DNA of 64,000 nucleotides from Brevibacillus fulvus (GCF_016908525.1 NZ_JAFBEB010000008.1:1-64000); one strand, 5' to 3'. Positions 8,788 to 15,414 are shown, counted from the first letter of the stretch. Program-made: numbers and translations. The notes: a model not told the origin generated them from the letters alone.

Positions 8788-9681
8788 TTATGCTTTAAGA
8801 GTGTAAACTGCTACGGCTTTCTTAGAAGCGACTTTTAGTGTACCTTCTGCCACAACATGACCGCGAACACTATCGCCAATTGCTGCGAGTGGAGCAAATT
8901 GTGCTTCACGCAGAAATGCAAGAGAAAGGTAATTTGGATCGAATACGGTCAACTTGTCAGCAGAAGCATGGCGAGAGAGAATCAGATTAAGATTACCGTA
9001 GTTTGTGCGGATTGTATCAACAACCAGACCGAATACATTTTGTTGGGCAATGTAAGAATAAGAATCTTTATACAGTGCGTCAATTTGCTCTTTCATATCA
9101 GCATTTACCAATCCAAAATATTCACCAGTTGGTAGACCTTGATCCCACAATTTCTTCACAGTGGCTTTTACTTCGGCTTCCGTAATCTTTCCGATAGTAG
9201 CACCTGTAATCAGGTTAGCAGGATCAGCCCATCCTTCAAGCCCTTGCATTTTACGGATGAATGGAGTTGCAGAGCCATCATTTTTTACACCTTTTGTAAC
9301 GGCTTTTTCCATGTTCACTTTTAATTCGATTAGACGGTCAGCCACTTCACTAGAAAAGATATTCCCTTGACCATTTACACTAATAGCGTTTGCAGTACCA
9401 GATACGCTAACACCCTTTTGAAAGATTTCCAATACGTTAGATAATTCTGCCCGACCTGATTGATAGAAGGTTACACTTTCGTTGCCCTCTGGTACGCTAA
9501 TGTCGGCTGTTTGATCAAGTGAACGTTCTCTCCAAGTGTGAACAGTTGAATTTGTCTTTTCAGTTAAACCTTTGGACATAAGCAAGGAAACAAGTGGTGT
9601 ATCCTGTACACCAATTTTCGTAATTTCCTTTGCCAAAGAAATAGATTCACTTGCAGTTAGATTGTTAGATTTAAACATCAA
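8788..9681 (-). CDS. Major capsid protein, SU10/DUF5309-type HK97 fold (left element)
   Basis: The 297-residue protein has the features of the SU10-type major capsid family. These are an N-terminal helix with TPLVSLLMSKG, then THTW-like strand STVHTWRERSLDQTAD, an E-loop region rich in Gly/Ser at about 60-110, a central GLEGWADPANLITG segment, and a C-terminal VRGHVVAEGTLKVASKKAVAVY strand typical of the family. It should build the icosahedral shell together with the scaffold upstream. It lacks the Prp-like cleavage motif seen in the prophage capsid. It is unrelated at sight to the prophage capsid at 37.5-38.5 kb. Confidence 0.8.
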   Translation of the reverse strand: MMFKSNNLTASESISLAKEITKIGVQDTPLVSLLMSKGLTEKTNSTVHTWRERSLDQTADISVPEGNESVTFYQSGRAELSNVLEIFQKGVSVSGTANAISVNGQGNIFSSEVADRLIELKVNMEKAVTKGVKNDGSATPFIRKMQGLEGWADPANLITGATIGKITEAEVKATVKKLWDQGLPTGEYFGLVNADMKEQIDALYKDSYSYIAQQNVFGLVVDTIRTNYGNLNLILSRHASADKLTVFDPNYLSLAFLREAQFAPLAAIGDSVRGHVVAEGTLKVASKKAVAVYTLKA

Positions 9682-9707
9682 AAATCATCTCCTTAAAATA
9701 TTTTTAA

Positions 9708-9740
9708 TAAAATGAAAAGTAGCCATACATTAGTTGACTA
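9708..9740 (-). terminator. Weak hairpin between scaffold and capsid genes
   Basis: An AGTAG/CTACT stem followed by TTTTCATTTT on the minus strand overlaps the scaffold stop. It could be a partial terminator or a processing site that sets the scaffold to capsid ratio. Confidence 0.45.
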
Positions 9741-10157
9741 CTTGAACAAACTCGCCAATTTGGATTCGATCATTCCAACGACATTTCCACTCTTTTCATA
9801 TTGAGAGTATTTGTCGGTTGATTTATGGTCATTTGGCTTGTATGAGTTATCAATCTTCATACCGTTAATTATTTCTTTTAGCTTCTTAACCTTCGCAGTA
9901 AGTTCATCAGTATCTTTGACTTGAAAGAAATCGGCAAATGCTTCAAGGCCTTCTGACTTAAGCGTTAATTGAATTTCCTTTTGCCACAACTCGGCTTGTT
10001 TTTGTTCTAATGCCTTTTCAGCATCAGATTTCTCGGCTGGCTTATACTTTGCCAATTCAGTTTGAATCGGATTCAATACTTCTGACTCCCATTTGGATTT
10101 TTCTTGTTGTAGTAATTCATTTACTTGCTCTTGTGTAAAAGTTTGATTCTCTTCCAT
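9738..10157 (-). CDS. Capsid scaffold-like protein (left element)
   Basis: The 139-residue protein is almost entirely charged and helical, with a long Glu/Lys/Gln-rich coiled coil (QKQAELWQKEIQLTLKSEGL) and a short C-terminal helix (MIESKLASLFK), as in DUF4355-type scaffold proteins. Its place immediately before the major capsid gene fits. The scaffold is expected to template the shell and leave before packaging. GGAGGTTATT precedes the ATG. Confidence 0.7.
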   Translation of the reverse strand: MEENQTFTQEQVNELLQQEKSKWESEVLNPIQTELAKYKPAEKSDAEKALEQKQAELWQKEIQLTLKSEGLEAFADFFQVKDTDELTAKVKKLKEIINGMKIDNSYKPNDHKSTDKYSQYEKSGNVVGMIESKLASLFK

Positions 10158-10170
10158 TCAAATAACCTCC

Positions 10171-10395
10171 TTATGTTTTCGTTAAAGCAGAAACTTGTTT
10201 CTCCAATCGTTCAATCGCCTGAACAATTCTGTCCTGTGCCTGATTCTGCTTGTCAATTTGCTCAAGCAATCTTGATTCTCTATCCTTGGACTCTCTACGT
10301 GTATCAATAAAGAGCCAGACGAACAGGACTGCAAAGATACCTTGTGAGACAATCATTTCAATAGGTAGACCGCCTACATCCATTTGATCAATCAC
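10171..10395 (-). CDS. bhlA: BhlA/UviB-type holin (left element)
   Basis: The 74-residue protein has one N-terminal membrane segment (MIVSQGIFAVLFVWLFI, about residues 14-30). It is followed by DTRRESKDRESRLLEQIDKQ and a coiled-coil tail, the standard layout of the BhlA/UviB bacteriocin-release and holin-like family. It is expected in the cytoplasmic membrane. No endolysin accompanies it in this element, which suggests dependence on a helper's lysin or a non-lytic role. AAAGGAGGTGAT precedes the start. Confidence 0.8.
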   Translation of the reverse strand: MIDQMDVGGLPIEMIVSQGIFAVLFVWLFIDTRRESKDRESRLLEQIDKQNQAQDRIVQAIERLEKQVSALTKT

Positions 10396-10562
10396 CTCCT
10401 TTTAATGTTAAAAAATTTTAATAAAAAAAGAAAAAGATCGGGGATGACCTTTCTCTTCTTAAAAGGGGAGAGTATTAGATATATTGAAAACTGAAATTGG
10501 AAGGGAGTAGCCCTTCATTCATCGTCTACACTTGGTAGGCAATCAATGAAATTTACTCCATA

Positions 10563-10620
10563 GATATTACCTATTCTGATAAATACCAAGTTTTTCGCTA
10601 CTATTCTTCCCATAATAGAA
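10563..10620 (-). pseudogene. Fragment of the repeated Cys-containing mini-gene (copy D)
   Basis: The minus strand repeats the segment TTTATCAGAATAGGTAATA, which in copies A and B encodes the part just before GKNHKMC. No start codon and no Cys motif follow, so it is a truncated copy. Confidence 0.5.
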
Positions 10621-10667
10621 AAATCAAGGCAAATCGCTGAAACCCATGTGGCTGTAGGAGAGAAGGC
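10611..10667 (-). repeat. 57-bp conserved block, copy 1
   Basis: This block is shared with 11388-11444. Identical parts are the first 16 bases (CATAATAGAAAAATCA on plus), CGCTGAAACCC, CTGTAGG and GAGAAGGC. It lies a few bases after the stop of mini-gene copy A on the minus strand, as the other copy lies after mini-gene B. Confidence 0.8.
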
Positions 10668-10681
10668 ACTACTAAAAACTT

Positions 10682-10846
10682 CTAGCGTCTATATTTTTGC
10701 TTATTTTCATGCCATACGCGTCTTTTTATTTCTTTTTCGTTTTTCTTCCAGCATTCACGGCACATCTTATGGTTTTTTCCAGTATTACCTATTCTGATAA
10801 ATAAACTTCTATTGGTGGTTATTTTTTCCCTTATAGACGATTAACT
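10682..10846 (-). pseudogene. Degenerate copy of the Cys-containing mini-gene (copy A)
   Basis: The minus-strand frame ends in GKNHKMCRECWKKNEKEIKR plus a short tail and stop. This closely matches the intact copy at 11459-11626 over GKNHKMCRECWK. It has no start codon before the Met in KMC, and the first Cys is replaced, so it appears inactive. Confidence 0.55.
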
Positions 10847-10955
10847 CAGTAGCAAAAAGTCCAGTAATATCAAGGCATTAAAAAAATAAGGTATGTTCGT
10901 TTTCGCTAGTTCCCTTATAGGCGATTATCTATAATAAATATGACATGTTGTAAAC

Positions 10956-10969
10956 GTTGATATATCAAC
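10956..10969. repeat. 14-bp palindrome GTTGATATATCAAC, copy 1
   Basis: A perfect palindrome upstream (minus strand) of mini-gene copy A. Related palindromes occur at 11313, 11655 and 14230. Candidate binding site for an element-encoded regulator or initiator. Confidence 0.7.
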
Positions 10970-11052
10970 ATTCTTTGTAAATCACTTAAAATCACATATG
11001 TTTATTTTCGTTCAACTTTTTATTTTCTCTAAATGGTATAATTAAACGGTAT

Positions 11053-11199
11053 ACAATATTAGTATTCATAATTAGTTGCCCATATTTTTTGACAAGATTT
11101 AACGACAATATTTTTTGACATACAATATTAGTATTCATAATTAGTGGTTATATTTTATGGTACTATTTTGTGGTACACAATATTAGTATTCATAATTAG
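11053..11199 (+). repeat. Three exact 23-bp iteron-like direct repeats
   Basis: The sequence ACAATATTAGTATTCATAAT, extended by TAG, occurs identically at 11053-11075, 11122-11144 and 11177-11199, spaced 69 and 55 bases apart. Between the first two lie two copies of ATATTTTTTGACA. This is iteron-like and fits initiator binding, though the uneven spacing is not typical of helical phasing. Confidence 0.85.
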
Positions 11200-11275
11200 C
11201 AAGAATTTTTTTACCAGTATTACCTATACTGATAAATACCATTCTAATTGGTAAAGTTTTCACCTCTTCCCTTAA
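11200..11275 (-). pseudogene. Truncated copy of the mini-gene (copy C)
   Basis: The minus strand has the TAAGGGAA box and TTTATCAGTATAGGTAATACTGGTAAA, then runs into the iterons. It lacks the Cys-x2-Cys part and is a truncated copy. Confidence 0.45.
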
Positions 11276-11312
11276 AGACAATTATCTACAATTTGAAATA
11301 AGTGCTACAAAT

Positions 11313-11326
11313 GTTGATATATCAAT
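11313..11326. repeat. Palindrome TTGATATATCAA, copy 2
   Basis: A 12-bp perfect palindrome upstream of truncated mini-gene copy C, in the same context (GTGCTACAAATGTTGATATA) as the other copies. Confidence 0.65.
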
Positions 11327-11387
11327 GATTGTTGAAAAATACCGTGTTTTCAGTATGTTCGTTCGGTCGTTATTTTTCTTTTATATC

Positions 11388-11444
11388 CATAATAGAAAAA
11401 TCAATATGGAACGCTGAAACCCTTGGGGCTGTAGGGGAGAAGGC
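11388..11444 (-). repeat. 57-bp conserved block, copy 2
   Basis: The partner of 10611-10667, lying 15 bases after the stop of intact mini-gene B on the minus strand. Conservation of short islands separated by variable bases hints at a structured RNA or protein-binding role. Confidence 0.8.
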
Positions 11445-11458
11445 GGTTTTAAAAATGA

Positions 11459-11626
11459 TTAGAATTGTTTTTTTTGCTTGTCATACCAGCGCTTGAAATT
11501 TTCTCTATTTTGTTCTTTTCTATGTTCCTTCCAACACTCACGACACATTTTATGATTCTTGCCAGTGGGCTTTATTCTTTTAGAGCAAACTTTGAATATT
11601 GTTTCTATGCTTCCCTTAGAGACCAT
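11459..11626 (-). CDS. Small Cys-containing (zinc-finger-like) protein, intact copy B
   Basis: A 55-residue reading frame begins MVSKGSIETIFKVCSKRIK and continues PTGKNHKMCRECWKEH before a basic tail. It carries three Cys (one single, then CREC), resembling half of a zinc ribbon. The larger neighbour at 11721-12077 has a similar CGDRIRLKNNKNKYCNVC segment, so the two are likely related. A GTTGATTTATCAAC near-palindrome lies 29 bases upstream, perhaps an operator. The ribosome site is weak (ACAGG). Confidence 0.45.
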   Translation of the reverse strand: MVSKGSIETIFKVCSKRIKPTGKNHKMCRECWKEHRKEQNRENFKRWYDKQKKQF

Positions 11627-11654
11627 CCTGTTTTAAATGGTCTTTTGCACAAGT

Positions 11655-11668
11655 GTTGATTTATCAAC
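11655..11668. repeat. Near-palindrome GTTGATTTATCAAC, copy 3
   Basis: It differs from the perfect palindrome only at the centre and lies upstream of intact mini-gene B. Confidence 0.6.
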
Positions 11669-11720
11669 GTTTTTCAGGTATGTTGTATTTTTATTTATTA
11701 AACTAGTTGCTCGAAAATCC

Positions 11721-12077
11721 TTATGTATCAATGGTTTTCAAGATTTTTTCTATTTTCCTAAGATGATAATAATATTTATTTTGCTCGTTTTTAATTTTCT
11801 TAGCACAAACATTGCAATACTTATTTTTGTTATTTTTTAATCTTATTCTATCACCGCAACCATCACACTGTATATTCTTTTCACCATATTTTCTTTGAAG
11901 ATTTCTCTTTAGATTCTCAACTAGAATATCACCAAAACTTGACCATAATGTTGTTTTGTAATTGCTTTTTTTATAGTTATATAAATATTTAACTAGCACA
12001 TCAACTAATTTATAAATATCAGGTTCGATATTTATGTGTTGGAAGTAATGATACCTGTTGTACCCCATTTCGTACAA
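11721..12077 (-). CDS. Zinc-ribbon protein with N-terminal helical domain (possible regulator)
   Basis: The 118-residue protein has a helical N-terminal part (residues 1-70) and a C-terminal zinc ribbon with CDGCGDRIRLKNNKNKYC and NVCAKK, i.e. two CxxC pairs. The tail is basic (YYYHLRKIEKILK). This layout suggests a nucleic-acid-binding protein of the element. The mini-genes in the repeat array look like copies of its C-terminal half. The 36-bp inverted repeat and two TTCGTAC sites lie immediately upstream of its start and may be its control region. Confidence 0.5.
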   Translation of the reverse strand: MYEMGYNRYHYFQHINIEPDIYKLVDVLVKYLYNYKKSNYKTTLWSSFGDILVENLKRNLQRKYGEKNIQCDGCGDRIRLKNNKNKYCNVCAKKIKNEQNKYYYHLRKIEKILKTIDT

Positions 12078-12357
12078 ACAAAAATAATAAATAATGTATT
12101 AATAGTGATTTCGTACAAACGCTCTCAGACCGTCTATATCGCCGTTTAAGGCGTTTTATATTTAGGTTAGATAAAATATACCTACTTTATATAAAAATTG
12201 CTGTATCGGGCTTATAGAGCGTCTGGTGACGTGTTTAACATCAATTCTATTTCAAAATTTCACACAGTAATTAATAAATTTTTGACATGTCGTGTTGGGC
12301 GGGCATGGTTAGAGTGGGCAAGGGGAAAGGGGAAAAATTTATTATCCTGACAATGAA
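12078..12357. other. AT-rich intergenic region
   Basis: No convincing gene. It holds the second copy of the 36-bp inverted repeat, a small hairpin CGCC/GGCG followed by TTTTAT at about 12141-12160, and an AGGTTAGATAAAATATACCTA partial dyad near 12165-12190. It probably contains promoters for the small genes on either side. Confidence 0.4.
12081..12116 (-). repeat. 36-bp inverted repeat, copy 2
   Basis: Exact reverse complement of 5875-5910. It begins four bases upstream of the start codon of the zinc-ribbon gene at 12077. A further TTTCGTACAAAC sits at 12068-12079 on the other side, so the motif TTCGTAC is present on both sides of the repeat. Confidence 0.9.
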
Positions 12358-12382
12358 AAAGAAGCGGATTGACCGCTCCTTT
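12358..12382 (-). terminator. Terminator after the integrase-proximal small-gene operon
   Basis: A GAGCGG/CCGCTTC stem with TCAAT loop is followed by TTTTTC on the minus strand, 8 bases after the stop of the last mini-gene. Confidence 0.65.
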
Positions 12383-12389
12383 GAATGTG

Positions 12390-12494
12390 CTATTCTGCTT
12401 GTCTATATACTTGATTCATTGCTTTAGCGTACCGTTCAAACTCATCCGTCATCAACCATTCTTCATACATCTGGATTTCTTTTTCTTGATCCAT
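12390..12494 (-). CDS. 34-residue mini-protein
   Basis: The frame reads MDQEKEIQMYEEWLMTDE followed by a short helix ending in QAE. Its ATG shares a base with the TAA of the preceding gene (TAATG), a coupling arrangement that supports translation, and the sequence is strongly helical and charged. Function unknown. Confidence 0.45.
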   Translation of the reverse strand: MDQEKEIQMYEEWLMTDEFERYAKAMNQVYRQAE

Positions 12495-12763
12495 TACGCA
12501 GCTACCTCCTGAATCAATTGATAACCAGCCGAATCAATTTCCCCATCTTCATCATAATCAATGACGTACTTGCAAAGCCCTTCTTCAACTTTGATAATCC
12601 CGTCAATTGGATTATCACCCAAGCATACTGCATCTTTCAGATCATCAATTGTCGCCAGATAATGTTCATATTGTTTCGCTTCCTCTTCATCTACTGTGAC
12701 GAACCAATTCTCCATTGTTGGGCAGTAGAAAATGAACGCTTTTTTGATTTCAGTTTTTTGCAT
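12494..12763 (-). CDS. Small acidic hypothetical protein
   Basis: Read as 89 residues from the ATG at 12763, which has AGGGAGGAAT in front; a longer upstream frame lacks a ribosome site. It begins MQKTEIKKAFIFYC and contains VTVDEEEAKQYEHYL and an acidic end (DYDEDGEIDSAGYQLIQ). No motif is recognised. It lies in the operon running down from near the integrase. Confidence 0.6.
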   Translation of the reverse strand: MQKTEIKKAFIFYCPTMENWFVTVDEEEAKQYEHYLATIDDLKDAVCLGDNPIDGIIKVEEGLCKYVIDYDEDGEIDSAGYQLIQEVAA

Positions 12764-12779
12764 GGGTTTAATTCCTCCC

Positions 12780-12968
12780 TTAGTTTTTGTTAAGAATTTC
12801 ATTTCGTTTCTGCCGCAATGCTTCAATTTCTTGCATGATTGCTTGGCGGCGTTCAGTTGTCGTGGCTTTCTCGGAAAACTCTTTCGCCAAAGAAATATGA
12901 CGAAAAGTAATGGACTGTAATTCCTCATGTAAAGCGTCATCTTGCCATAGACGTAATGCAATCGACAT
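12780..12968 (-). CDS. Small helical hypothetical protein
   Basis: The 62-residue product is mostly charged helix (EEIEALRQKRNEI-like end), with no motif recognised. It abuts the next gene upstream and has GGGGTGAAATA in front of its ATG. Confidence 0.55.
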   Translation of the reverse strand: MSIALRLWQDDALHEELQSITFRHISLAKEFSEKATTTERRQAIMQEIEALRQKRNEILNKN

Positions 12969-13177
12969 TATTTCACCCCCTTTGGCTTTAGGGCTGTGAA
13001 ATAAAGGATGTGAAGTGTGTTCAGGTCTGGTTTGACTGGTACACGATGATTGGCATATTTAATGTGTAATCCTTGGCTATCTTCATGCAAAACACGTTGA
13101 TAGAATCTACTAGCCATTAGCACTTTAACTTTTTTCCCGATAAGCGATTGTAAATCGGATTGTTGAAGTGGTGTCAT
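12968..13177 (-). CDS. Small basic hypothetical protein
   Basis: The 69-residue protein is beta-rich and basic (IGKKVKVLMASRFYQRVL, HIKYANHRVPVKP). It may be a small DNA-binding factor such as an excisionase or anti-repressor, but no helix-turn-helix is clear. It begins 16 bases after the integrase stop and is probably cotranscribed with it. Confidence 0.55.
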   Translation of the reverse strand: MTPLQQSDLQSLIGKKVKVLMASRFYQRVLHEDSQGLHIKYANHRVPVKPDLNTLHILYFTALKPKGVK

Positions 13178-13192
13178 AGCATTGTCCTCTCC

Positions 13193-14125
13193 TCATATCT
13201 CTAAGGAGTTTAAAGGATTAAATTTTTCATTTTGAGAAGCCAAAGCAACACCCCAAATTGCCAAATACCTTTGAGTCATAGCAATATTCGAATGCCTAAG
13301 CATTTTTTGCAATGTGAAAACATCACAACCGTTCATCAACATCCGATGGGCAAACGTGTGTCTAAAGGTATGAGCTGATAAGCGGCAATCAGGGAAATTC
13401 ATGATTTCCTTCAACCGTTTAAAAACACATTTAACTGCATTGTCCGTAAGTTTTTTACCTTCTACATCAGTAAAAACATATTGAGGAACTTCACCAAACG
13501 TCTGCTCACAATATACCCTGTACTCACACAGTTCTTTGATTAACTTTTCCGTAATCGGAATGGAACTTTGTTGACGTTTCTTTCCGAAGACGATGATAGT
13601 GCCATTCTTCAAATTAATTTCATTCCAAGACAGATTGACCATTTCACCTAGACGAACACCTGTCCCAAGCAAGAACACAATCATTGTATAGTCCCTATAA
13701 GCAAAGAATGATTTTTCACGCTGCTTCAATCTTCTGTAATAACCTAGCATTTGTTGAATATGCCGATCCTGAAACACTTCAATCTTAATGTCCTCTCTGC
13801 CGTAACCAATTTTCTTGGCTGGATTCTGTTTCTGTGTAATGACCTCGATCTCTTCAAGATAGTTAAAGAATATCTTGAGGACATGCAACTTACTGTTTCT
13901 GGTTGTGGCATTGTTGTTTCTTTCCTTTTGGCAGTAGATAAGATAATTCTTAACTGTGTTCGGAGTCACATCACTAACATCGACAATTTCTTGTTTACCG
14001 CAAAAATCCTGAAATTCATTGAGGGCAGACATGTACGATTCGATTGTTTTAGGCGACAAGTTTTTAAATTCCCGATCCTCCTTGAAATCTTTAATGGCGA
14101 ACTTTAATAACACGAAAAAGCACAC
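13193..14125 (-). CDS. int: Tyrosine recombinase/integrase (left element)
   Basis: The 310-residue XerC/D-like integrase has an N-terminal core-binding helical domain (about residues 5-100) and a complete catalytic domain. The Arg of GTGVRLGEM is at 158, the Lys of FGKK at about 182, HTFR at 252-255, the second His in LRHSN at 278 and the nucleophile Tyr in TQRYL at 287. It cuts and joins DNA at attachment sites. The gene starts 120 bases from the tRNA-Val fragment at 14245-14289, the usual arrangement for an integrase and its att site. A TTGATATATCAA palindrome, as found in the element's repeat array, lies between the two. Confidence 0.9.
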   Translation of the reverse strand: MCFFVLLKFAIKDFKEDREFKNLSPKTIESYMSALNEFQDFCGKQEIVDVSDVTPNTVKNYLIYCQKERNNNATTRNSKLHVLKIFFNYLEEIEVITQKQNPAKKIGYGREDIKIEVFQDRHIQQMLGYYRRLKQREKSFFAYRDYTMIVFLLGTGVRLGEMVNLSWNEINLKNGTIIVFGKKRQQSSIPITEKLIKELCEYRVYCEQTFGEVPQYVFTDVEGKKLTDNAVKCVFKRLKEIMNFPDCRLSAHTFRHTFAHRMLMNGCDVFTLQKMLRHSNIAMTQRYLAIWGVALASQNEKFNPLNSLEI

Positions 14126-14229
14126 TCCCTTCCAGTTTTCTGATACTGAAAGAAAGTGTGCTTCCTATTTGAAAGCGTGTTTGTATGCGACCACTTATTT
14201 TTCAAAGTGTTAAAAAGTCGCTCAAACCC

Positions 14230-14241
14230 TTGATATATCAA
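14230..14241. repeat. Palindrome TTGATATATCAA next to the att site
   Basis: A perfect 12-bp palindrome, identical to those in the repeat array 3 kb away, three bases from the tRNA-Val fragment. It suggests that the att end belongs to the left element and that one protein binds both places. Confidence 0.65.
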
Positions 14242-14244
14242 TTA

Positions 14245-14289
14245 TGGTGATCCGGACTGGGTTCGAACCAGCGACCCCCACCCTGTCAA
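14245..14289 (-). other. tRNA-Val(GAC) 3'-half fragment: attachment-site remnant
   Basis: On the minus strand the fragment starts in the anticodon loop (TTGACAG, anticodon GAC). It runs through GGTGG, the variable loop GGGTC, the T arm GCTGG-TTCGAAC-CCAGT, the acceptor strand CCGGATC, then A and CCA. The 5' half that should pair (CCACC and GATCCGG) is missing: the bases to the right do not match. This is the classic duplicated 3' end left by integration into a tRNA gene. By polarity, DNA on the right was inserted between this fragment and the intact tRNA, which must lie beyond the window. Confidence 0.8.
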
Positions 14290-14607
14290 TTTGATGTCTG
14301 ACGTTTCTTTCTATTTCTGACCTTATCAAAAATGGCTTTATTATGCTGATTTCAACAAATTAATTCTAAGTATTATTTCCTTATTAATCCGTTCATTTCT
14401 GCATTTGCGTGGTCAAAAATGTGGTCAACTTGCCTACCCCCTGAGCACCTTACTGTCAACAAGAAGTCCTGCATTTCCTTCCTTTTCTGAATGATGCAAA
14501 GCGCTTCCTCTTATGCGGTTTCTTATCTTATATATCGCCTTAACACTTCTTTTCATTTCCGCCTTTTGCAAACAGCGCGTTTGCAGTTTTGTTTGCAAAG
14601 ACATCAG

Positions 14608-15381
14608 TTATTTCTTCTGATCCTGATAAACCTCCATTAGGAACCTAGCCAGGGTTACCCCAGCATTGACTACCAATCGAGCATGATACGGTTTGAGTCC
14701 ACTCTCATTCTTTACTTTCCCATGCCCAGTTCCATAAGCATTGCGTAGTTCTGTGATACCTATAACTATTTGTCCTAAATTATTTAGAGTACGTTTAACC
14801 GTGTCTGTGGCTTTATTTGCCTGCGCTACATCGTCAGGAATAAGCTTCAGGTGGCTTTGTACTAATTTTATTAATTCTGGCATCTCGAGTTTATCCAAAT
14901 TTTCAGCCTTACCACTAAGTATTGTTTTCAGTACTGTTTCAATCATCTCTTTTGTTGTACCAAGTGCGAGTTCAGGGTCTTCTTCAAGTGAGTTATATAT
15001 TCTGCTAATTTGTTTTGTTACATCAAAGGAATCAGTATCCAGTGGATTTTCATCTAAAATATGACTTGGTTCACTATCATCAAAAAGTTCTTTGTAAAGA
15101 TCTGGTCTTCTTGCTTGAAGCCATCCCTCCAGATTAACTTTTTCAGCAATAAAAACTAATTTCTCAGTATTTCTTCCAATTCGTTTGAGTACTTCAATAA
15201 CATTTTGCGTATAATCAGGATCTCCCCAATTTAGACTTCGTATCAGTCTATTATGTCCCTCGATTGCATCAACTTCGTCTATCTCATAAGCTAGCTTCGT
15301 CCAATCACTCGCATCAAATTTAGCCTCGATAATAAGTGAAAGCGCATAAATTAATCGATTTTTATTTTCTGTTTTTAGCAT
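14608..15381 (-). CDS. Abortive-infection family protein (Abi_C domain)
   Basis: The 257-residue protein ends in a domain matching the Abi_C pattern: DPELALGTTKEMIETVLKTI at about residues 135-155, a helix with NKATDTVKRTLNNLGQIV, and ITELRNAYGTGHGK, the family's best-kept phrase. The N-terminal half (residues 1-120) is helical and unrecognised. Members are linked to phage exclusion, acting by stopping infected cells. AAGGGGAAC precedes the ATG. It is the first of several defence-type genes right of the att scar. Confidence 0.7.
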   Translation of the reverse strand: MLKTENKNRLIYALSLIIEAKFDASDWTKLAYEIDEVDAIEGHNRLIRSLNWGDPDYTQNVIEVLKRIGRNTEKLVFIAEKVNLEGWLQARRPDLYKELFDDSEPSHILDENPLDTDSFDVTKQISRIYNSLEEDPELALGTTKEMIETVLKTILSGKAENLDKLEMPELIKLVQSHLKLIPDDVAQANKATDTVKRTLNNLGQIVIGITELRNAYGTGHGKVKNESGLKPYHARLVVNAGVTLARFLMEVYQDQKK

Positions 15382-15414
15382 TTTTTGTTCCCCTTATCAC
15401 CATAGTCGCTTAAG

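Larger units (their letters stand above)
10396..11720. other. Repeat array and candidate replication origin of the left element
   Basis: This 1.3-kb AT-rich stretch contains, on the minus strand, a unit repeated at least twice in full. Each unit is a GTTGATATATCAAC-type palindrome, then a Cys-containing mini-gene or its remnant, then a 57-bp conserved block; partial copies lie between. Three exact 23-bp direct repeats lie in the middle. Repeat-rich AT DNA near a primase gene is typical of origins, but the duplicated gene units are an equally good explanation for much of the structure. Confidence 0.5.
14126..14607. other. Integrase upstream region, att scar and intergenic DNA
   Basis: This contains the palindrome at 14230 and the tRNA-Val fragment. 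To the right is about 320 bases without a gene, including a repeated GTGGTCAA phrase (near 14408 and 14420) of unknown meaning. GC and codon texture change gradually across it. Confidence 0.5.

Noticed and set aside
11053-11199. CRISPR array
   Set aside because: Only three 23-bp repeats with uneven gaps of 46 and 32 bases, spacers partly repetitive, and no cas genes nearby.
10611-11444. Insertion-sequence or ribozyme/T-box identity for the 57-bp blocks
   Set aside because: No transposase, terminal inverted repeats, hammerhead core or T-box consensus could be matched.
12494-12961. 155-codon reading of the small acidic gene
   Set aside because: The extra N-terminus has no ribosome site and overlaps the gene at 12780-12968; the ATG at 12763 has AGGGAGG.
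14245-14289. Intact tRNA gene at the att site
   Set aside because: Only the 3' half is present; the D arm, the anticodon 5' strand and the acceptor 5' strand are missing to the right.
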